A stretch of DNA of 64,000 nucleotides from Adiantum capillus-veneris (Eukaryota > Streptophyta > Polypodiopsida > Polypodiales > Pteridaceae): contig CM043959.1 of NCBI GenBank assembly GCA_014529385.2, positions 3,129,358 to 3,193,357 on the forward strand, read 5' to 3'. Of the stretch, positions 34,711 to 45,724 are shown piece after piece. The position numbers and the translations under genes are program-made. The notes beneath the pieces were generated by a model. It searched no databases and was not told where the DNA came from. It saw only the letters and a list, made by a program, of their open reading frames with translations. Each line of letters starts with the position of its first letter. Within the stretch, counting starts at the first letter, position 1.

Positions 34711-35095
34711 ACACGAAGCAGCGGAGTTCCACTTCCAGATGCACTAGTCCCAAAGATTGGTGCCCCTTTCGATATTTCTTTCTTATTGATGCTTCACAAG
34801 GTACAATGTTCAAGGATCCTCTCTTTGTAGTGCTCCCAAGCTAATCTGACAAAAGAGAGACCCTAACTCTACTTATAAATGTTTACAAGGGGCCCAAAAC
34901 AAGTGCCCCCAAAAGCTACAGCCTAGAAAATTGCTCATCCAAAAGAAAACACCCAGAGGGATATTCCGAAAAATGCAAAATCGTTTGATCACGTCCCACG
35001 TCAACAACCTGTGATTTGTGCGGGTCTGTACGGCTGGCCACATCAGCAAGGAACTCACATTGTTTTAGTTTTGCAAGGTTAAGACCCCTTGTGCA
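34597..35095 (-). repeat. LTR of the older gypsy element
   Basis: Related to the LTR at 33673-34294: on the plus strand it starts with GTAACAGACTTGGGCACTCC and holds CCAAAGATTGGTGCCCCTTT, then CGATATTTCTTTCTTATTGA, the family U5/R phrase in reverse. An AG tract sits at 34677-34707. TATA-like ACTTATAAATG lies near 34874. The outer end is uncertain; it abuts the 3' end of LINE copy 3. Confidence 0.65.
34677..34707. repeat. (GA)n microsatellite
   Basis: A pure AG tract within the older gypsy LTR. Confidence 0.95.
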
Positions 35096-35098
35096 TAA

Positions 35099-35450
35099 AT
35101 CCCCCCCCCCCCCAAAGAAAAAGATCCTTCCATTAGTTAATAGAACTGCCCAGCATGCTACAAGCTGCCCCGACAAGAGGGGGCTACATCAGCATGATGG
35201 GAGACTCTCCTATTGCAAGATGAGATATGTACAATGATGGCTAAATCAGGAGATGGGAGGAGGAAATACCCACACAGGTGGTCGGTAGTGCCATCTAGGA
35301 GCCCCATGGACCATGGTGAAGAAAGACCCTAGGTGCTAGAGTCGTAGGAATGCCTCGCAACGCTCCCATAGACGGTTGGAGCTGCCCCTAACCCTCTCAA
35401 ACTGTCCTCAAAGTTTTTGGATCAGCTCCAGCCAAATCTCATGTTCAAGG
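35099..35450 (-). mobile_element. LINE copy 3, 3' end (first part)
   Basis: The plus strand reads AAGAAAAAGATCCTTCCATT, which is the reverse of the LINE 3' terminus AAGGATCTTTTTC seen at 41810. The 3' UTR follows and ends in the last ORF2 codons (LELIQKL) at 35437. A run of C (35101-35114) replaces the expected poly(T). The fragment is interrupted by LINE copy 1 at the duplicated site TCTCATGTTCAAGG and continues at 41834. Confidence 0.88.
35437..35450. repeat. Left target-site duplication of LINE copy 1
   Basis: TCTCATGTTCAAGG is repeated exactly at 41834-41847, immediately after the poly(A) of LINE copy 1. Confidence 0.92.
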
Positions 35451-35558
35451 GGCTGCTGTTCCCCCTGCTGCGCCATTGCTAACACCCCCTCCCCCCAAAG
35501 CGCTGCCCCACTTGCCCCCCCCCCGCCACCCGTTCTTTCGCCACAGCAGTAGACACAG

Positions 35559-36720
35559 ATGGAGGCTCCAACTCCGCCACAGAGGGACTCGTCCGAAGCC
35601 CCCTCGCCCGACCCCGCCATTCGACTTGCTCTTTCGCCGACAGAGCAAGCGAGCCTAGCCGTAGAGGTAGAGCGATTGCAGGCGACTTTTGTCATCTGCA
35701 AGATTCTCGGCACCTGACCTGGCAGAGGAGAGCTGCGTGACCTTCTCCAGGCCCGCCTTCTCGCAGAGGTGGGCAAGATCTTGGACGTACAGATACTCGG
35801 ACGAGGTTATTATCAAATCGAGTTTGAGACCTCCGAGATGGCATCCAAGGTCATCGCCATGAGTCCACTGACCATCCGAGCAGCACGTGCCCACTTTCAA
35901 CAGTGGAGACATGGTTTCGACCCTGCTTCAAATGTTCTAGTAAAGGAGGCAGACATCCCCATCTCTGTCTTCTTTCCGGGTTTGCGGAGGGAGTACTTAC
36001 CACTTTTGTCCAGGATCGGCTCAGCCATTGGGACTGTCCTGGAGACACCTCGCACGGAAGCCTCAGTAGCTGCCAAGGCGGCTGGCATTCCCTCAATTCG
36101 CGTTTTGGTCAGAGACTCACACGCTCCCGAAGGTTATTCTTCTGCCTCGGGTGAGTGGGGGTTAGTTTAGACAAAGTGTGGAGTATTCGGGCCTCCTAAA
36201 CCAATGCTTCATTTGTCAACAGATGGGCCATCTAGCGAAGGCCTGTCCACGGAGGAGGCCTCGACCTACACCACAGCCTCAGCCCTAGCCTGCAAGGGCT
36301 GGCCAGCAGACACAAACAGAGACAGAACGCACACATGCAGAGCCACCCTCTGAGCCTGGGGCTCTAGTGGAGGAGGGATGGCAGCAGGCCCGTGGTAGAC
36401 GACGACAGGGGCCTCAGCGTCAGCCTGGCACTCAGGCACCTACTCACAGCAGTGGGTTCCCACGGGGAACCGTTTTGGTCCTCTTGAGCAGGTTGAGGTC
36501 CCTGCTCCAGCCCCCTCCCCAGCTTCACCCTCGACACCCCCCCCCCCCTCTACCTCTGTCGCCCCCTCCCGCCCCTCTTCCCCACCGCTCCCCCCAACTC
36601 CTTCTCCCCCCCCCCCTCCTGCTCCAGTTCCACAATCCACCCAAGGGGCAGGGCCTCCTCCGGTGGCTAGGAGATCTCTTGGCAGGGCCTTTGCCACGAG
36701 TCGCTTAGCGAGAGAGGAAC
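35559..36720 (+). pseudogene. LINE copy 1 ORF1 (nucleic-acid-binding, CCHC knuckle)
   Basis: The ATG at 35559 opens MEAPTPPQRDSSEAPSPDPA, a start shared with the partial copies at 63442 (MEDSPSPKRDSTEAPSPDPA) and 61071-61190. After a premature TGA near 35718, a globular region follows (35769-36170) with YYQIEFET, MASKVIAMSP, RAARAHFQQWRHGFDP, resembling the DUF4283-type ORF1 domain of plant LINEs. After a frameshift near 36165 comes a zinc knuckle CFICQQMGHLAKAC (36208-36250), then EEGWQQARGRRRQ and a long Pro-rich tail. Predicted to coat LINE RNA in the cell. Not functional as it stands. Confidence 0.85.
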
Positions 36721-36779
36721 AACCTTTCTTACGGCCCCCTCTGCAGGTACAGACATCTTCCCTTGCAACTATCCCTCAT

Positions 36780-37360
36780 GGTCTGACAAGCATTGACATC
36801 CGGCGTTGATGGGACTTCTTCGACTACGGCTTCACTCGTTTTCTCAGCGACCCCTCAGCGGACCATGAGGCAGCCTGCTTCAGGGTCCATGTTCTGTTCC
36901 TCGCCGCTAGGGGGACAGAGGGCTTGGACTCGGCAGTTGGCTTCTCCTTCCCCCTTTGCGACAGGTCCCAGACAGAGTGGACTCTCGACTCAGTGTTGGG
37001 ATGGTTGCACACACAGGTCCTAGAGTTCTCTCACCACATGGGAGAACTAGGAGTTACAGACATGCTCCAGACTTTGTGGCCATTGGCTAAGTTTGCGGTG
37101 ACACCTCCAGACTCAGCAGGATGTAGACACATTGTGGTTTACTTCTTTGTTGATACACGGTGCTTGCCATGCTATATATACATTCATGAGGACTGCTGGA
37201 CAGAGGATGTTGCTTTACGTACGGCTCGCTCTGCTTGGGCTTGGGCCAGGCACTCGTTGCAGTCACGCCTATCTAGAGGACGCTCAGATGTGGATTACTC
37301 CCCATCCAAGCCAGTCTCAAAGATAGCCCGTCTAGCTGCTACGGCAGCATATGTTCTCTC
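36780..37360 (+). pseudogene. Conserved unknown domain before the endonuclease (LINE copy 1)
   Basis: About 190 codons between the Pro-rich tail and the endonuclease, with phrases FDYGFTRFLSDPSADHEAAC, FRVHVLFLAARGTEG, SQTEWTLDSVLGWLHTQ, DMLQTLWPLAKFAVTPPD and CYIYIHEDCWTEDVALRTAR. The same domain is present in LINE copy 2 (57850-57300) and copy 3 (44960-44600), so it belongs to the element. I do not recognise it as any standard LINE domain. It sits at the end of ORF1 or the start of ORF2; frame damage prevents deciding which. Confidence 0.75.
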
Positions 37361-37364
37361 TCGC

Positions 37365-38211
37365 ATGGTCTCATGGAACGTGCAGGGACTAGGTGGGCCC
37401 CAGTTCACCGTCAGCGGGGCCGACTGCGTCAGGAGCTTCAGCGTTGCCTTGTGGGAGGAGAGATCGATCTCCTTATGCTTCAGGAGCACCATCTGTGTGA
37501 GAGCCGCATTAGACGTTGTGGTTAGCTCTTGCGTGGACGATATGATACTTTTTGGTCAGCTGCTTTTGGTCCTAGAGGCATCCAGCGTGGGGTATATATG
37601 ACTATTGTGGACTCTTTGCAGCAGGCCATTGTGGGCAGAGGGATTATTGTGCCAGGCAGGGCTCAATGGATTACTATGTAGGTTCAGGGTGGCCTAGTGG
37701 GTTTCCTGAACATCTATGCGCCCAATGTGGCGAGTGCTCGTGCAGAGTTTTGGTCACAGATAGTTGAGTCTCTACCGCAGGCAGAACATTGGTGCATAGG
37801 AGGGGACTTCAACATGTTGGAGGACCCTTCTAACAGGATTGGTGGTAGCCATGCTACTGTGCATGGAGTTGAGTTGGCTGCCTGGGAGAGGTTTTGTATG
37901 ACTCTGAGGGTCTCGGATGCGTGGCAACACTCTGTTTTGTGAGGCCCCAAGACAGCCTTGCCTTCTCTCGATTGGACCGCAGAGTGGGAGGAGTGAATCT
38001 ATCGCGGATAGATCGCTTCTACACTAGTGACCACTTCAATGACTTGGGAGGGTCAGTGGGCATCCTGGCAGGGACCTCCTTCTCGGACCATGCACCAGTG
38101 ATCCTTACAGTGGCAGACAGGCAGAGGAGTGGGAGCACGATGCTTCGCATCCCAGAGAGGGTCTTGTTGGAATCAACACTTAGAGAGAGGGTAGAGGCTC
38201 TTTGGACATAG
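37365..38211 (+). pseudogene. LINE copy 1 APE-type endonuclease
   Basis: In order across three frames: MVSWNVQGLGG (37365), a broken middle part, NIYAPN (37707), CIGGDFNMLEDP (37795), LSRIDRFYTSDHF (37998) and FSDHAPVIL (38080). These are the strand-end catalytic blocks of an exonuclease-endonuclease-phosphatase fold that nicks target DNA for reverse transcription. Stops near 37500-37690 and a frameshift near 37940 inactivate it. Confidence 0.9.
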
Positions 38212-38214
38212 GGC

Positions 38215-39640
38215 TTGGAAAGGCACGATTCTCCTGCTGACAGAGTTGCCTCAGGACTAGCTCAAATTAGCCGTTTTTTTCTCCAAGAGTCTCTCGCTCG
38301 CCGGGCTACAGCGAGAGAGGCGGAGCAACGTCTCAGACGGGGCATTGCTTTGTTACAGAGGATGCAGGAGCAGCATCCAGACAGTCCTTGGTTGGAGGAG
38401 CAGTTGCAGCAGGCTCGACAAGAGCTTGCTAGCACAGCGGAGAGGCGACATGAGTTTGCTTTCCACCGACAGGCATCTGAGTGGACCCAGGTGGGCGACA
38501 GAGTGACTGGTGCTTTCTTTGAGGCAGTGGGACCTCGGCACTCGCATGCCAAGGTCAGTCAGTTGAGGAGGCCCGACGGGTCAGTTGCTTCTGAGCCGGA
38601 GGATATGCGTCAGTTGCTACTGACTTGTACCATGAGTTACTGTCTGCAGAGTCCCAGTCAGAGCGTCACGATGCATGCAGAGAGCAAGTTTGGGCACAGA
38701 TGCCTTGTCTTGTGACTGAGGAGATGCGTCAGAGGCTTGAGATGCCACTTCATCTTGAGGAGTTGTACACGGCTCTTAGGGCCCTCCCCCGTGGTAGCTA
38801 TCTAGGTGAGAATGGGTTGACTCCCAGTTTTTTCTTAAAGTACTGGGACCTGCTTGGCCCAGATCTTTGTAGTGCTTTTCAATACATTTTGCACACAAGA
38901 GTGATGCCTGACAGCATGAGTGAGCGCCTGATCTACCTCATTCCCAAGGAGGGTGGCTCCTTGGATGAGATTCGACAGTGGCGCCCCATCACCATCCTCA
39001 ACTTAGCCTACAAAATTCTTGCCAAGGCTCTGAGTTTGAGGATTCAGCCACTTCTAGAGAGCCTTATACATGGGACCCGGACAGGTTTTGTCAAGGAACA
39101 CAGTATCCTTGACAACATCTTTACTTTTTGGGAGGCTTCTGCCCTGGCACGGCTCCGTGGTGAGGACCTCGTGATTCTTCTTCTCAATTTTGAGAAAGCA
39201 TACGATAGAGTTGACTGGGACTTTCTAGAGGGCACTCTACGCAGGATGGGCTTCTCAGATGCTTGGATCAGAGGGGTGTCAGCTTTGTACAGACAGGCTC
39301 ATAGTCAGGTACTTTTGGTAGGAGGTAGAGGTGATCGTTTCATGCTTACACGCTCGGTCAGACAGGGTTGTCCTCTTGCCCCCTTCCTCTTTCTGTTCTA
39401 TACGGAGGCAATGAGCAGGTTTTTGGTGGCGCAACAGGTTGGTCTACGGGGCTTAGCACTCCCTATTCGGGGAGATGAGCTACTAGACGTTGAGTTTGCC
39501 GACAACTCAGCCTTGTACTTAGATGGCCAGGAGGCCAACCTTCACAGGTGTGAACATGCTCTGGAGACCTTCTGCTATGCATCGGGCGCACTGATCAAAC
39601 TGGAGAAAGACAGTGGATTTCTCGGTTAGTAGTGCTCCTG
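38215..39640 (+). pseudogene. LINE copy 1 reverse transcriptase
   Basis: A helical linker (38215-38600) precedes RT. RT runs nearly unbroken at 38700-39629: LIYLIPKEGG then RQWRPITILN (motif 1/2), TGFVKEHSILDN, motif A LLLNFEKAYDRVDW, SVRQGCPLAPFLF (motif B) and EFADNSALY (motif C). The catalytic Asp of motif A and the second Asp of motif C are both Asn; copy 2 keeps LLLDFEKAYD and FADDS. Both changes are CG to CA on the coding strand. A frameshift follows at about 39620. RNA-templated synthesis cannot occur with these substitutions. Confidence 0.93.
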
Positions 39641-41525
39641 TGCCAGATTGGATGCCAGGAGAGGGTTTTAGGTGGATTCCCCCAGGGACTGCAGTTCCGT
39701 ACTTGGGTTGTCAGGTTGGTTTGGACTTGTCTCCCGAGCAGCAGATTGCTCCCCTTCTCCTGTCAATCAGGAGAAAGTTGTTACATTGGAGCTTAGCACG
39801 ACTTTCTTTGGCTGGCAGAGTAGTAGTTGCCAACCAGGTATTGTTGGCGACTATGTGGTACATCACTTCCTGTTGGATCTTCTCGAGTTCTTGTATCAGC
39901 CAGGTAGAGAGGCTAATCAGGAACTTCCTTTGGTCAGGACGTGACACTCAGAGAGCCCGAGCCAAGGTGCTTGGCAGGTCATCACTCTTCCTTGTTCACA
40001 GGGAGGGTTTGGGATCATTGATCCAACACAGCAAAGCAGAACCCTTCTTGGGAAGTTCATCGTCAGAGGACTTCTTCCAGGTGAGGAGCCCTAGAAGGAG
40101 TTCTTGCTACAGCGGCTTCGTGTTAGGGTGCATCAGGCAGGAGGCCCTTGGCAACCTTCGACCAGATGGATCTTTACAAAGACGCGCAGAGTTGGTTTGA
40201 GCAGGAGACTGGAGGACCGCTTCGCTGTGAGTTTGCTTCGATCTTGGGAGCTCTTGCGGCGTGGCCTGGAGCACAAACAGCCTACGTGCACGGAGGAGCA
40301 CCTACAGCAGCCCCTCGTCTGGAACCCCATGGTTAGCACTCAGAGAAGCCACTTGGTTGGCAGTCGGCCTCATGTTTCCTGGGGTCCCATGGCAGCAGGT
40401 CCAGCGCGCTCTTTAGGTGACTGGCTAGAGTTCATAGGTTTGTCAGAGGAGGTGCAGGGTCTCCAACTACAGGGCATGAGAGGGGTGCAGAGCATGTGCC
40501 AGGACATCTCAGAGTCAGTTCCAGCTGAGTGGCTCACGCCTCTTGAGCCAGTAGCACCTCGGTGGATGGGAGCCTTCACACGACTGGAGGTTCTCATCTC
40601 AGTCAGGGCCTGCTCATAGACTGTCCCAGCCCTTTTCTTCGAGCTGCTTCAGGGTGGGGGACGCCTTCAGCGAGTTGTAGTAGAGGCCCCGCAGGTAGCA
40701 GAGTGTTGTTTTCAGAGGATCCGAGTAGTGGGCATCTGTGGGAGGACTTGTGTCATAGACCCTGACCCAGCAACTCTTGAGACTGGACACTGGAGGCTGT
40801 GGGCTTGGGAGTGTTGTCCACTGGCACGAGTACAATGGGATCCTGGTGAGTGGCTATGGAGAGATCCCTTCTCTTCTGCAGACCACCCAGGAGTCCCGTT
40901 CTTTCAGTACATTGTTCGACTGGGACGTCATATACTAGCAGCACAGAGAGAGGCTTGCCCCGCTACAGCACCTCATTGGCAGGAGGAGGGTCTCACAGTT
41001 GAGTTCTTGGTAGCCTTCTGGGAGAGGTTGTGGGACTCCAGACAGCCGAGGCGAGTCACCTTGTTTCAGTGGCTGGTCGCACACAGAGCTACAGCAGTTG
41101 GGAGTTGACTAGTGCATAGTGGTCTCTCGGCCGCATGTGCAGCTTGTGACCATCTGGTAGAGAGTCAGTGTCACTGTCTTTGGGACTGTCCCTCGGCCCA
41201 GCAGGTGTGGCTACTAGTTCTTCGGCTGATGCCTTCTCTCTCCACGGCTCGACAGTACACTTGGGGAGCAGCGGCTTGGTCCACCCTCACGGACCCGGCA
41301 CTTCAGTTTGAGCTATCTTCCACCAGCAGGATGATAGTGATGCAGGAGGGGCGACCTACACTCCAGCCTGCTACAAAGCCTACTCCACAGGAGTGGTGCA
41401 ATGAGAGAGAGGAGTGTTGGGAGCTCCTCAGTGGCCTGACACTCTGGTTCATCTGGTGGGCCCGTTGCTTCCGCATCTTTGAGGCTCGCCCTGTGCCACC
41501 AACAGAGACTGTTCGCGATTTTTAG
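39640..41525 (+). pseudogene. LINE copy 1 ORF2 C-terminus with zf-RVT motif
   Basis: Frames shift repeatedly (39613-40200, 40104-40619, 40728-41108, 41112-41525). LSLAGRVVVANQVLLATMWY is the region following RT in plant LINEs. Near 41110-41200 LFQWLVAHRA precedes AACAACDHLVES and HCLWDCPSAQQVW, the terminal Cys/His motif. LSGLTLWFIWWARCFRIFEA ends the frame before the stop at 41525. The function is thought to be RNA or target binding. Confidence 0.88.
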
Positions 41526-41833
41526 CTAGAGCTGATCCATACTCTCAAAGGACAGCTTGAGGGACTACAAGGCAGCTCCGACCGCATGCGAGAGCGCCGA
41601 GAGGCTTTCCTTCGACTCTAGCGTCCTGTGCCTTTTTACACCATGGTCCAGGGTGTACTCCGATGGCATTACCGACCACCTATGTGGCTCTTCCCTCCCC
41701 CCATTTCTTGATTTAGCCCCATTGTACATATACTGGTTTTTTCATTGGGAGAGTCTCCCATCATGGTTGTTGTAGCCCTATGGGCAGTTTCAGTAAATAA
41801 TAGAAGGATCTTTTTCTCGGGAAAAAAAAAAAT
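41526..41833 (+). other. LINE copy 1 3' UTR and poly(A)
   Basis: A ~300-bp untranslated tail ends AAGGATCTTTTTCTCGGG then A11. The same terminus appears inverted at 35105 and 48823, so it is the family 3' end. Confidence 0.88.
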
Positions 41834-44800
41834 TCTCATGTTCAAGGCCCCCCCTCAACTGCTCCCAAGACTGAAGCAAACTCAACACGAAAAGGTCCTT
41901 CCATTTGCTCAGGCCCACTCTACGCATCTCTATGAAAATCCAACGAGTGGAGGGGCTCAAGGAGCCACCCGTCTGTGGAACTCTGCCTTGAATCCGGTGC
42001 AGCAAAAGCTATTTCCAAGGCTCCTCAATTGGAAGACCTCTGGCAATGAGCTTCCCAAGGAGGGCTCTACTCTGTCGTGCTGGATGATGATCCCCAGCCC
42101 TCCTTGAGAGCAAGGTAGGGTGATGACCTGCCAAGAGACATTGGCCCGAGCCGACGTCGTGTGTCCCCCTGTCCACAGAAAGTTCCTGATCAGTCTCTTG
42201 AGCTGGCTGATGCAAGAACTAAAAAATCCAGCAAAAAGTGATGTAACACATGGTGGCCAAGAGCACCTAGTTGGTCACAACAACCTTGCCAGTAAGAGAT
42301 AACCGTGCCGAGCTCCAATGAAGCAGTTTCCTCTTGATGGCTAGGAGGAGGCGAACAATCTCCTGCTCTGTTGACAAGTCCAAGCCAACCTGGCAGCCCA
42401 AGTAGCGAATTGGCATCCCTGGAGAGATCCAACGAAAGCCCTCTCCAAGCGACCAATCACCCAAAAAGCCACTATCTTTCGCCAGTTGATCAATGCTCTC
42501 GACGCACAACAAAAAATCTCCAAGGACTGCTCAGACCTCTGAAAATTGGCCTCATAGTCCTCTAGAAACATGCCTGAGTCATCAGCAAACTCAGCGTCCA
42601 AAAGCTCCTCTCCCCAAATGGGTAATTGTAGGCCTGGCAAACCAACCTCCTGTGAGGCCAGAAATCTGCTCATCGCCTTTGTGTAAAAAAGAAACAGGAA
42701 TGGCGCAAGTGGGCAACCCTGCCGTACTGAGCGCGTAAGCATGAAACGTTCCCCTTGACCTCCTGCTAGCAACACCTGATTGTGAGCACATCTGTTAAGA
42801 CAAGATGGGGTACCCCTCTGATCCATGCATCTGAAAAACCCATCCTGCCCATAGTGCCCTCAAGGAAGTCCCAGTCACCACAAGATCCTCTCCTCAAAGG
42901 TGAGAGAGGGCAGTCGCCTCCCAGAGAGTGAAGATTTTGTCAAGGATATTGCACTCCTTGGCAAAGCCCGTCTGAGTCTCATGCATGATGCTCTCAAGTA
43001 GTAGCTGAATTCTCAAACTCAAAGCCTTAGCAAGAATTTTGTAGGCTGAGTTGAGAATGGTGATGCGCCACCACTCCCGAATCTCCTCTAGGGGAGCCCC
43101 CCTCCTTGGGGATGAGGTAGATCAAACCCTCGTTCATGCTATTAGGCATCTCCCCGGTGCACAAAATGTGCTCATATGCACCACATAGGTCCTATCCTAG
43201 CACCTCCCAATACTCCAAGAAAAAGGTGGGAGTCAAACTATCCTCTCCTGGGCAACTACCACAAGGTGGTGCCCTGAAAGCCTCCTGAAGCTTCTCTGGC
43301 AAAAGAGGGCCCAAGCATTGATTGCATCTCCTCAGTGATGAGGCAAGGCATCTGTGCCCACACCTGCTCTCTCTGACTGCTACTCGGCTGAGAGCAGCTC
43401 ACAGTAAAAGTCAGTAGCTACTGCCCGTATGTCCTCAAGCTTTGTGGCAACCGACCAATCCGGTCTCCTCAACTAGCGAACACTAGTATGTGCATGGCCA
43501 TCTCAAAAAACTCTCCAGTAACTCTGTCGCCCACTTGGGTCCACTAAGATGCTTGGCGGTGGTAGGCAAACTCATGGCACCGCTCCTCAATGGTGATCAA
43601 CTCCTATCGAGCATGTTGCATCTCGTCCTCCATCCAAGGACTACCTCGGTGCCGCTCCTACATCCTCTATAAGGACAAAATGCCCCAACAGAGCTGCTTC
43701 TCTTCCTCTCGGCCGCAGCCAATCGAATTGTCGACTCCTGGAGAAAGCAGTGACTAACCTCCTTGAGGCCAGTGGCGACTCTAGAAGCAACGCCCCCTTG
43801 TGTGTCCAGACTCTCGGTCCAAAGCGCAGCAACCTGCTCTTTGAGCTTTGTATCTAGCAAAGTCCTTTGTGGGATGCGCAACATAACACTACCACTCCTC
43901 TGCCTGTCGGACACAATAAGGATCATTGGCGTATGATCAGAAAAGGTAGTCCCTGCCAAAATGCATACTGTACCACCCAAGTCACATATGTGGTCACTAG
44001 CATAGAATCGATCTATCCTGGATAGGTTCACTCCTACTCTACAGTCAAACCGAGAAAAGGAGAAGTTGTCTGAGGGCCTTGCAAAGGCAGCATGCTGCCA
44101 TACATTGAGATCCTTAAAGCTATACATAGACATTCCCAAGCAGCCAACTCAGCCCTATGTACAGTAGCATGATTACCCATAACCCTGTCCGATGGGTCCT
44201 CAGGCCTGTTGAAATCCCCCTTCTTGGCATACTGATACCTCTACCCACAATGACTTGCTGCCATGAATCCGCAATAGTCATACATACACCTCCCTGAATG
44301 CCTCCACGCCCAAAAGGAGCTGACCAAAAGGTCTCATAGCAACCACCCAAGATTTGTCAACAGAGCCTAATACGGCTCTCGCACAAATGATGCTCCCGGC
44401 GCATAAGCATGTCTATCGCTACACTCACAAGGCATCTCTGAAGCTCTTGTCTAAGTCGACCACTTTGACGTAGAAATTGGGGTCCGCCTAGCCACTGCAC
44501 ATTCCATGAGACAATCCTCATGGAGTCAATGAGAGAAAACCAACGTTGTCACATCAACCAAATATACCACCAATGTGTCTACATCCTGCCGCATCTGGTG
44601 GTTCTCTTGCGTGGTGAGAGAATTCAAGAGCTTGAACATGGAGCCAGTCCATCACTGTATGCATGGTCCACTCTGTTTGATCCTTCCCACTTCATCCTTG
44701 CCACACAACAAGAAGAAAAACCAGTTGCTATGCCCAGGGCCTCTGTCCCTCTGGCTGCAAGAAACAAAACATGTACTCTCAAACAAGTCGCCTTCAGGTC

Positions 44801-45335
44801 AAGAGAAGAGTCGCCGAGAAAACATGTAAAGTCGTAGTCGAAGAAATCCCAGCAGCCATGGATGTCAAAACTAGTCAGCCCGCGAGGGATTGCCGCAAAG
44901 GGCGACGCTTGCACCAAGAGGGGTGTCCTCAGGTAGGGCTGCTGCTCTTGCACCATGCCGCTCTTGGCAATGCACTACCAAGAGACCGAAGAGCTGTCGA
45001 AGTGCAGCCTGTCCCCTGGCCCAACAACAGGGCATGGGAGGGGTCTGGAGATGGGATGGATGGACTAGTGGGAGGGATGGGAGAGGTGGAGGGGGTGGGG
45101 GTGGGTGGAGAAGGTGAAGGTGAAGGTGAAGGTGGAGGCGGAGAATTGAGAACGGTAGGGGGGGGGGGGAGGGCTTGTTGCTGGCGAAGCTGAGGTGAAG
45201 GGGGCATCCGCCGGCTCATCTTGCTGAAGAGGGTCAAAACAATTCCCAATAGGAACCCATTGTTGTTGACCTGGTGCAGGTTGACCACCAGGGCCGCCAG
45301 ACTGGCGCGCCTGTCCCTGATGACGATTGTGACGG
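41834..45335 (-). pseudogene. LINE copy 3, main part (minus strand), 5'-truncated
   Basis: This continues the fragment at 35099-35450. From right to left in coding order: Pro-rich ORF1 end (45335-44960), the unknown pre-endonuclease domain (44956-44600), endonuclease (44520-43640, with LSRIDRFYASDH and FSDHTPMIL), RT (43450-42270, with SVRQGCPLAPFLF and EFADDSGMFL intact), and ORF2 C-terminus (42260-41848). It then jumps from RGGLEHE to the IWLELIQKL at 35437, so about 1.2 kb of ORF2 was lost before copy 1 inserted. Motif A is not legible. Many stops. Confidence 0.88.
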
Positions 45336-45724
45336 GTTTTAGGGTTAGGAAATATGTGCCCAGGTCATAGACGCATCGGTCCAATGCGATCATTTGGCCT
45401 ATCCCAGATTCACTATCCCTAGGACAGTGGTCCATGCCAATCTCTTGGTCAAAGCTGGAATTCTCTATGAAGTATTTGCATCTAAAGTCATCTGCATGAT
45501 GCTTGTGCGGCTATTAGGCCTTCGGGTCTAGACTGACTTGAGTTTTGCAGGATCCGACCATAAGGCCTAAAACCTAGACGAAGAAGTAACAAAAGAAAAC
45601 AATTAAAAAAGAACATGTCGAGTGGCCTAAAGTATCTAGGGGTTAGGGATTAATAAACCTAACCCCTACCAACTTATGAAGCACTAGCCGAGGGGCCTAA
45701 AACCTCTGAGTTGACTTTTGTAAA
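45336..45724. other. Unassigned, includes a perfect 11-bp hairpin
   Basis: Beyond the 5' truncation of LINE copy 3. It starts with GGGTTTTAGGGTTAGG. At 45637-45647 TAGGGGTTAGG faces its exact reverse complement at 45658-45668 across a 10-nt loop. AGGCCT and GGCCTAAA phrases recur at 45510-45700. Probably the internal 3' part of the gypsy element whose LTR follows. Confidence 0.35.

Larger units (their letters stand above)
35451..41833 (+). mobile_element. LINE copy 1: full-length non-LTR retrotransposon
   Basis: This is a 6.4-kb unit: a C-rich 5' UTR, ORF1 (35559 onward), a region encoding a conserved domain of unknown role (36780-37360), endonuclease (37365-38211), RT (38700-39640), a C-terminal domain, zf-RVT (41110-41200), a 3' UTR and a poly(A) (41821-41832). 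Perfect 14-bp target duplications flank it, so the 5' end is probably complete. It is inserted in LINE copy 3, in opposite orientation. Target-primed insertion is inferred from the duplications and the tail. Numerous stops and frameshifts, plus two lost RT Asp residues, make it inactive. Confidence 0.93.

Noticed and set aside
45332-45347. Interstitial telomere
   Set aside because: Only two imperfect TTTAGGG-like units; too short to claim.
44929-45435. 168-codon Pro/Ser-rich minus-strand frame as a host protein
   Set aside because: Corresponds to the Pro-rich ORF1 tail of LINE copy 3; matches the same tail in copies 1 and 2.
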